Origin: Cochliopodium minus | Lineage: Eukaryota; Discosea; Himatismenida; Cochliopodiidae | Length of the DNA: 24,764 bases | Direction of reading: 5' to 3' | NCBI GenBank assembly: GCA_024220525.1 | Contig: JAMYWO010000004.1 | Location: 38,226 to 62,989 of the forward strand | Part shown: positions 19,665 to 24,764 of the stretch, piece after piece | Numbering within the stretch: the stretch's first letter is position 1 | Layout: the number at the start of each line of letters is the position of its first letter | The notes under the pieces: generated by a model | Database searches by the model: none | The model's input: the letters and a program-made list of their open reading frames with translations, nothing else | Told to the model about the DNA's origin: nothing | Translations under genes and position numbers: made by a program

Positions 19665-21893
19665 TTAGTTTTCTAATGATTCCATAGGTGTGCTTTTATC
19701 AAACTTTTCATAATCCTATTTTAATAAATATTTAAATAATTAAATAATTAAATAAATAAAAAAAAAAAAATAGGTTTTGACCCCTGACTGAATCCCTGAT
19801 CCTGATCCAGAATTGTTTTTGGAAATTTTTGAGTTCTTTCTATTTTCAGCCATCATGAAAATGATCAAAAGAGAATAAGAAGCACCAATAGTACCAATAC
19901 CTCCAAACAAATTGGTAATGAAAGTAACATAAGCGTACTTTTTAAAATACTATCAGAAACAAATAAATAACGATAAAAAAATAATAAAAAACAAACAAAA
20001 ATTTACATTAGTTATTCCGATCACGAAAAAAACAGTCGCTAGTACAGCAAATACTTTCAAAACCTGTTTTTATTTGAATTTAAATAAAAATAAATTAATA
20101 AAAAATAAATTATATTGACCAAAATTCCAATTCCAATTCGAAAATATTGTTTTTTCTTTTCTTCTTCATGATTATTTGTCAACTTTGAGAAATTTCTGAA
20201 TTTATAAATAAGAAAAGAAGCGCATGGAATGTACAAAACATGTAAAATTAAAAAGACCGGAAGATTAGCTTTGAAAATGAAATCACTATCAATGTGCCAT
20301 TGAGCTGCTCTAATCTAAAATTTAAAATAATATTTCAAAAAATTTAATTTATTTCTTATTAATTAATAAATTTTTTACCATAAATACTAAATTTGTTGCA
20401 ACTAAGCTCCCATGTAATAAAACCGCAATTAAAATGGGAAAAATCAACTGATACCATTTCACCCATCCATTTAATTTAAAAATTAACAAGAAAATATTTA
20501 GAGTGACAGAACCATAACCTTATTAAGAAAAAATAATTAAAAATGATAAAAATAAAATTTAAGATACCCAGTACTGCAAACATAACAATTAATGATGATA
20601 AAATAAAATAATCAGGGAATTTATTCATGGCATAGTTCCAATAAGCCATGGGATCTGTTTTTTAAACAAAGAGTTCAAATAAAATTTTTTTTTTTAACGA
20701 AAGATATATTTTACCAATCTGATTTAAAAAATAAAAAATTCATAACCAAACAAAATTTTCATTTTTTTTTTACCCAAGTAGCAAACAAAAAGGAACAAGA
20801 GCAAATGAAAAAAAAGAGTGAGAATAAATCAAAACTAGGAGTCAATCCATCATTGATCACAATTCTCACAAACCTCCAACTACAAGCAATGATAGCACCA
20901 GATAAAGTTCCCAAGAATATAATTTGAAAGAAAATGACAAAACCTTTGTTCATTCGAGAAATTTTGTTTCCCAAATAAGAAAATTCAACAACTAATATTT
21001 GGGAAAAGTCCGTACTATTTATATTATCGACAAAATCTGCTAATTCAATGCATATTGCTGGTATTTTGATTTGGTCTCTCAGTTTGTGGTCTTTTAATCT
21101 TAGTCTGCACAAAAGACTTGATGAAGGTGCCAATATGACAACTTTGGTAACGATTTCGGAAAAGATTAGAATTATTTTGAAATTTTATTTTTAAAAGAAT
21201 TGCCTCCTTTTGCTCCAAATTGTTGTGCAATCAAAATTTTACTCTTTTATTCAAAGTTTTTATCATTTTTTTTTATTTTTATTTTTATTTTTTTTACCTC
21301 GGTTGAACATTCACCAAATACCATCAATGCTATTGATCCATTCACCTAATTGATTTCAAATTTAATATTTAACGAAATTTCTTCAATAACGATATAAATA
21401 TATTTATATATATTTTTATATCAGCTATTTTCTTACCAATTTTTTGAACACTGGATTGGCTTTATCAGGATCGCATATTTGCAACTCTTTTGTACCATTT
21501 CCTATTGGAAATAATACTCCTCTTAGATTGAAACTATCATTTACAGGTCCAAATGTTCTATATATTAAATTTATTTGATGTGAGTTGGATCATTTCAAAT
21601 GATTGGTGATTAAATGATCGAAGAATGAAGGTATGATAAATTAAATTCTTTATACTTACAAATCTTCAAAGATTGGTGTTAAAATTTTTTTTGCTGGGGC
21701 TGTTCCTCCTTTTTTATACAGAATTATAGAATTTATTGATTGGATAAAGATTATCTATTGATGAATTTCCAAATATATTTTTTATTTTTTTTATCATGAG
21801 GTGGGATGAAGATAAATTAAAACGAAAATTGAGATAATGGAAGAGAAATTAAAATTAATTCACCAAGATCAAAAATTTTGTTATCAAAAGCAT
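19665..21893 (-). CDS. PA domain-seven-transmembrane protein, receptor-like (467 aa)
   Basis: Exons: 21893-21864, 21754-21660, 21557-21437, 21345-21298, 21243-21204, 21141-20774, 20719-20716, 20654-20568, 20518-20379, 20314-20120, 20063-20007, 19949-19782 and 19715-19665; 1404 nt close in frame. A signal peptide (MLLITKFLILIIFIQS) starts it. A PA (protease-associated) domain follows at about 42-150: LFPIGNGTKELQICDP, GSIALMVFGECSTESKILIA, QQFGAKGVVILAP, a typical ligand- or protein-binding module on the luminal or outer side. Seven hydrophobic segments come next, beginning GFVIFFQIIFLGT and ending YSLLIIFMM, then a short charged tail (DYEKFDKSTPMESLEN). This gives an extracellular N-terminus and cytosolic C-terminus, as in a GPCR. 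It lacks DRY and NPxxY motifs in clear form. Exon 1 (10 residues) and exon 13 are the least certain joins. It has a 4-nt microexon and a GC-AG intron. Confidence 0.78.
20716..20719 (-). other. 4-nt microexon (ATTG) in the PA-7TM gene
   Basis: This exon lies between TTTAAATCAG upstream and GTAAAATA downstream, with introns of 54 and 61 bp. It joins phase 0 to phase 1, giving ATW-I-DPMAYWNY. Without it the next exon is in the wrong frame and hits a stop. Confidence 0.7.
21142..21203 (-). other. GC-AG intron in the PA domain
   Basis: The exon ends AAAGGAG and the intron opens GCAATT and closes ACCAAAG (62 bp). Joined, the protein reads AQQFGAKG-VVILAPSSS, the classic A-Q-x-G-A-x-G-V-I-I step of PA domains, so the join is well supported. 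No GT donor in reach gives this frame. Confidence 0.8.
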
Positions 21894-22222
21894 ATATCCT
21901 TACAATTATCCTTTATAGATCTATTTTTTATTTATTTCCTTATTTTTATTTGTAAAAATTTATTGGGAATTCAATGTTGGCTTGAAAAAAATGAAGTAAA
22001 AACAATTAAAATTCATAATTATTCTAGAACTTTCTCTTGTTTTAAAATACCATGAAACCTATATTATTATTAACAACTAGCTCTATTTCATTTATAACTT
22101 TTTAAAATAGTTATCATTTAATTCTTTTTCTCCATTCAGATTTAAAAAAATTAATTTGGAAATTGAAATAAAAAGAAAGATGAATTTTTTAGATTTCTTT
22201 TTTTTTTAAAAACATAACTTGG

Positions 22223-22288
22223 GTTTTATTGTTATGTTTAAAAAGAAGATCATTTGATTTCAAACCCAATACAACATAACAATAGAAC
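22223..22288. repeat. Inverted repeat with 16-bp arms
   Basis: GTTTTATTGTTATGTT (22223-22238) pairs with AACATAACAATAGAAC (22273-22288) at 15 of 16 positions across a 34-nt loop. A shorter local hairpin (AAACATAAC with GTTATGTTT) overlaps the left arm. Its function is unknown; it may be a small element end or a regulatory hairpin. Confidence 0.6.
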
Positions 22289-22651
22289 TACATCTTGCAA
22301 GTGTTACTTTTTTGGAAATTTTCTTCCTTTGTTTACTTTATCCATCCAGAATCATCGTTTCGAGGGAAAAAAAAATCTGTGGTTAATTAGAGGACAAAGT
22401 TTTTCATTGTTGAGATTCAATCTTGAATCTTTTTTCTATTAATTTTTTATCATTCCAACATCTTCCAAGAGAAGATTTTCAAAGATTTTGAATTTGTAGA
22501 GCTTTCAATATAGCAGATCAAGGTAAATAAATTCCTTTGAGAATGAATTATAATAAATAACTAAATTAATTAAGAAGAAATTTAAAATTGAATTAATAAA
22601 AATAATTTTCATTATATTTATTAATAAAAATAATAAATATTCAGTAAAAAA

Positions 22652-22884
22652 ATGACTTGTTTATTTGATGCTACTGGTTTGGATGAGTAAGTTAATACAT
22701 AAAATAATTATTTTGAGCAAGTAATTAAGAATCAGAGTTTATCCATCATATTTTGAAAATGGTTTGATCATTCCTTATGATTTATAAATAATTTTTTTAT
22801 ATTAATAGGAAATCAATCGGAAGGTTTGACGGAAAGTTAATGAGGAGAAAGGAAGGATTAGGCGAAATGTATTGGTTTTTTTGA
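22652..22884 (+). pseudogene. Possible small spliced ORF, copy A of a duplicated segment
   Basis: An ATG at 22652 follows a possible 5'-leader intron acceptor (ATATTCAG). The first exon, MTCLFDATGLD, ends at a full-consensus donor GTAAGT (22687). An acceptor at 22808 leads to a second exon, EKSIGRFDGKLMRRKEG then LGEMYW, ending at TGA. This gives only 36 residues. The sequence beyond the stop is still similar to copy B at 23831-24039, so this looks like a decayed gene, though a real small protein cannot be excluded. The family is not recognised. Confidence 0.35.
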
Positions 22885-23265
22885 ATCATCCTCCGAAGAG
22901 AATTATAAAATTGAAGATGTTTGATTTAGTTAACAGATATTTGATTTATTTGAATCAATCAGAGAATGTTTCACTAAATAGAATTTAATAAACAAGCAAA
23001 TGTTTTGATCAGTATTTTTAGATTATTTGTAATTAAGAGATTGAATTGAAATAAAGAATTCAAACAAAACAAAAAAGAACCCCTCTGGCAAGAGTAATCC
23101 TCTTTTGAAGATTTCTCCTAACAAGTTCTCCAAAAACAATTTCCTTTTGTTGATTCATCTAAAATGTCATCCATGAAGCAAAAAATCTTTTTTGTTTTCA
23201 CAGCACCCGAAAAATTCTTAAATTGAGATCAAAACTCATATTTAGATTCTGTATAGGTGATTTTG

Positions 23266-23279
23266 TATATATATAAAGG
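23266..23279 (+). promoter_or_regulatory. TATA-like box
   Basis: TATATATATAAAGG stands out from its surroundings and lies about 105 bp upstream of an ATG at 23383 that opens MAKNIV before a GT donor. It could drive the gene from which copy B derives. No gene of good quality follows, so the assignment is tentative. Confidence 0.4.
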
Positions 23280-23830
23280 ATTTTTTGATCCAGAGGCTTA
23301 TAAGAATTGAACTGTGCTGTGAATTAAATATTCGGAGTGTCCACTTTTCTTTCCTTTCGGAAGAAGAAAATTTGAATAAAAAATGGCAAAGAATATTGTG
23401 GTAAATTTTCTTTAGTTGTTGACGACTTTATTGAAACATTACTTAATTAAAAATTTGAATCAGAACTTCAAGCTTGTTAGTTTGTTTTCTCAAATAAGGA
23501 TCTAGGAAACTTTTTTATTTGTGAAATCAATTCGTTTGTTTATCCTCTTTTTAAAAAACGAACTATTCGAACAAATATCGAATTTTATTTTTTTTAAAAA
23601 AAAAACTTAATGAACTTCGGATCAAAATAGGAGATTCAAAAAGGAGATCTTAGTTGATTATTTATTTTGGATTCAATAAGAAAATATTAGAAATTAATTC
23701 CTTTTTGGGAGATTCACCCACATTAAGAAAGTGATGTAAATGAAGAAACTGATGTAAATGATTTTATTTTCATTATTATTAAAAATTGAAATAAAATTGA
23801 AATTTATTGGAAATAAAATTTGTTTGGTAG

Positions 23831-24039
23831 GAATTAAGAATATTTTCAAGGAAAAAGGAAAGCATTAGGCGAATTCAAGGAACTATTTTTACTTTTGAGA
23901 TCGTACTTTGAGAATTTTTTTATTGGAACTTAATTTTGGGAAACATCCTCACAAAAGAGATTTTAAAATTGAGGAACTTTTTGATGATTTAGTTGAACAG
24001 ATATTTGAAGATTTTAAAAGTGGATTTAAAAAAATTTAA
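23831..24039 (+). pseudogene. Copy B of the duplicated segment, unrecognised coding remnant
   Basis: After an acceptor-like TTTGGTAG the sequence reads GKRKALGEFKELFLLLR in one frame and, in another from about 23899, DRTLRIFLLELNFGKHPHKR followed by DFKIEELFDDLVEQIFEDFK to a TAA at 24039. Copy A shares the LGE block, the KIE block and the QIFD/E block at similar spacing but has lost about 60 bp and the frame. The change of frame inside copy B suggests one frameshift or a missed intron. I do not recognise the family; the second part looks like an acidic amphipathic helix. Confidence 0.4.
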
Positions 24040-24239
24040 TCATTTATTTTAAATAAAAAAAGACTTCTGTTCTTTGTTTTGTTTGATATTTTTGGATAAA
24101 TTTTGTGATTTTGATTTTGGAAAAGATCCAATTATTTTATTCAGTGAAAATAATATAAAATAAAAATTAAAAAAAATAAATTAAATATTCATTTTTTCCA
24201 TCTTTTTTTTTTCAATTAAATCAAATAATAAAAAAAAAA

Positions 24240-24764
24240 ATGAGCTCTTTTCAACACCTACCAAAAGTAATTTTAGAATACATTTTTAAAGATATTGGTT
24301 ATTTAGAAATGGCAAGACTTGAGATGACCTCCAAAACACTTTATAATCTGATTAAAGGTAAAAAACAAAAAAACAAAAAACAAAAAACAAAAAATATATT
24401 TTTATGCGCCAAATAAAAATATAAAATAATAGAATTCTATTTTTTAATTCCTATTTTATATCAATAACAAAAGAATGTAACTATTATAAAAAACAAATTA
24501 ACGTTATTTTTTCGAAATTTAATTATAAATAAACTATAAATTTGTATATAATAAAAATATATTTATATTAATTCAAGGCTAACAATAGTTCATTTTATTT
24601 CATCTCTAAATCCCAAAATATAAGATAAAATAAAATAATAATATTGAAATTTGAGAAAAAAATAATTTTTATTAAATTTCTCTGAAAATTTATATTGAAA
24701 TAATCTTAATTTAAAATAAATTTTGTTAGAAAAGGGATTCTACAAAAAGATACTTCTAGGAATG
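24240..24764 (+). CDS. F-box protein, N-terminal part (partial)
   Basis: The ATG at 24240 opens MSSFQHLPKVILEYIFKDIG followed by YLEMARLEMTSKTLYNLIK, a good F-box (L-P, then I-x-x-I-F, a small linker, L-x-x-x-S-K-x-L). F-box proteins recruit substrates to SCF ubiquitin ligases through Skp1. Exon 1 is 24240-24357 (phase 1). An acceptor TTTTGTTAG at 24729 leads to the in-frame EKGFYKKILLGM, cut by the window edge. That intron would be 372 bp, so an unseen exon may lie within it. The substrate-binding part is outside the window. Confidence 0.72.

Larger units (their letters stand above)
21894..24239. other. Intergenic region, about 2.3 kb, mostly unassigned
   Basis: This is the longest stretch without a confident gene, lying between divergent genes. 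It contains an inverted repeat (22223-22288), a possible small spliced ORF (22652-22884), a TATA-like box (23266-23279), an 18-bp tandem duplication near 23728-23761 (GTGATGTAAATGAAGAAA-like), and two diverged copies of one segment (22809-22990 and 23831-24039). A plus-strand ORF at 22254-22442 was not accepted as a gene. Confidence 0.6.

Noticed and set aside
22254-22442. Plus-strand ORF of 62 codons
   Set aside because: It has low-complexity content, overlaps an inverted-repeat arm, and shows no splice signals or recognisable motif.
23266-23480. Spliced gene MAKNIV plus NFKLVSLFSQIRI
   Set aside because: The splice sites are plausible (68-bp intron), but the 19-residue product has no support and the join is arbitrary.
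1-24764. Transposons, virus-like elements, CRISPR arrays
   Set aside because: No transposase, reverse transcriptase, integrase or capsid reading, no terminal repeats with target duplications, and no spaced direct repeats were seen.

Overview
The window looks like nuclear DNA of an AT-rich, intron-rich but gene-dense unicellular eukaryote, plausibly an amoeba or similar free-living phagotrophic protist. This is inference: no rRNA or marker gene fixes the lineage. Introns are mostly 45-110 bp with GT-AG ends, spacers between genes are often about 100 bp, and the standard genetic code fits (TAA and TGA stops; no in-frame stops in the long exons). I rebuilt eight complete protein-coding genes exon by exon, each closing in frame, plus two partial genes at the edges. 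All gene models come from reading splice sites and frames by eye; no transcript data or database search was available.

Left part (1-8393, all minus strand): the 5' part of an RCC1-repeat protein (108-1607, continuing off the left edge); a possible tiny ORF with an early stop (2165-2302); a 20-exon secreted protein that looks like a carbohydrate-active enzyme (2339-5899); an RBBP9/YdeN-type serine hydrolase (6030-7016); and a small RhoGAP-like protein (7211-8393).

Middle (8614-16610, all plus strand): a C2H2 zinc finger-TBC-TLD protein of the TBC1D24/Skywalker type (8614-11071); KNL1/Spc105, the kinetochore scaffold, with SILK, RVSF, MELT repeats, an SV40-type NLS and a C-terminal RWD region (11224-14886), interrupted by a 100-N assembly gap inside the MELT array; and a secreted gamma-glutamyl hydrolase (14973-16610).

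Right part: a DEP-RasGAP protein (16720-19240, minus); a secreted-side PA domain joined to seven membrane segments, a receptor-like design (19665-21893, minus); about 2.3 kb of mostly non-coding sequence holding two diverged copies of an unrecognised segment and one TATA-like box; then the start of an F-box gene (24240 to the right edge, plus).

The most unusual features are the very small exons (4, 4, 5, 7 and 11 nt), two GC-AG introns, and the domain combinations DEP-RasGAP, PA-7TM and zinc finger-TBC-TLD. Four neighbouring genes (RhoGAP-like, TBC-TLD, RasGAP and a PA-7TM receptor candidate) are membrane-traffic or small-GTPase/signalling types, but nothing shows that they act together. No transposon, virus-like element, CRISPR array or rRNA/tRNA gene was recognised.
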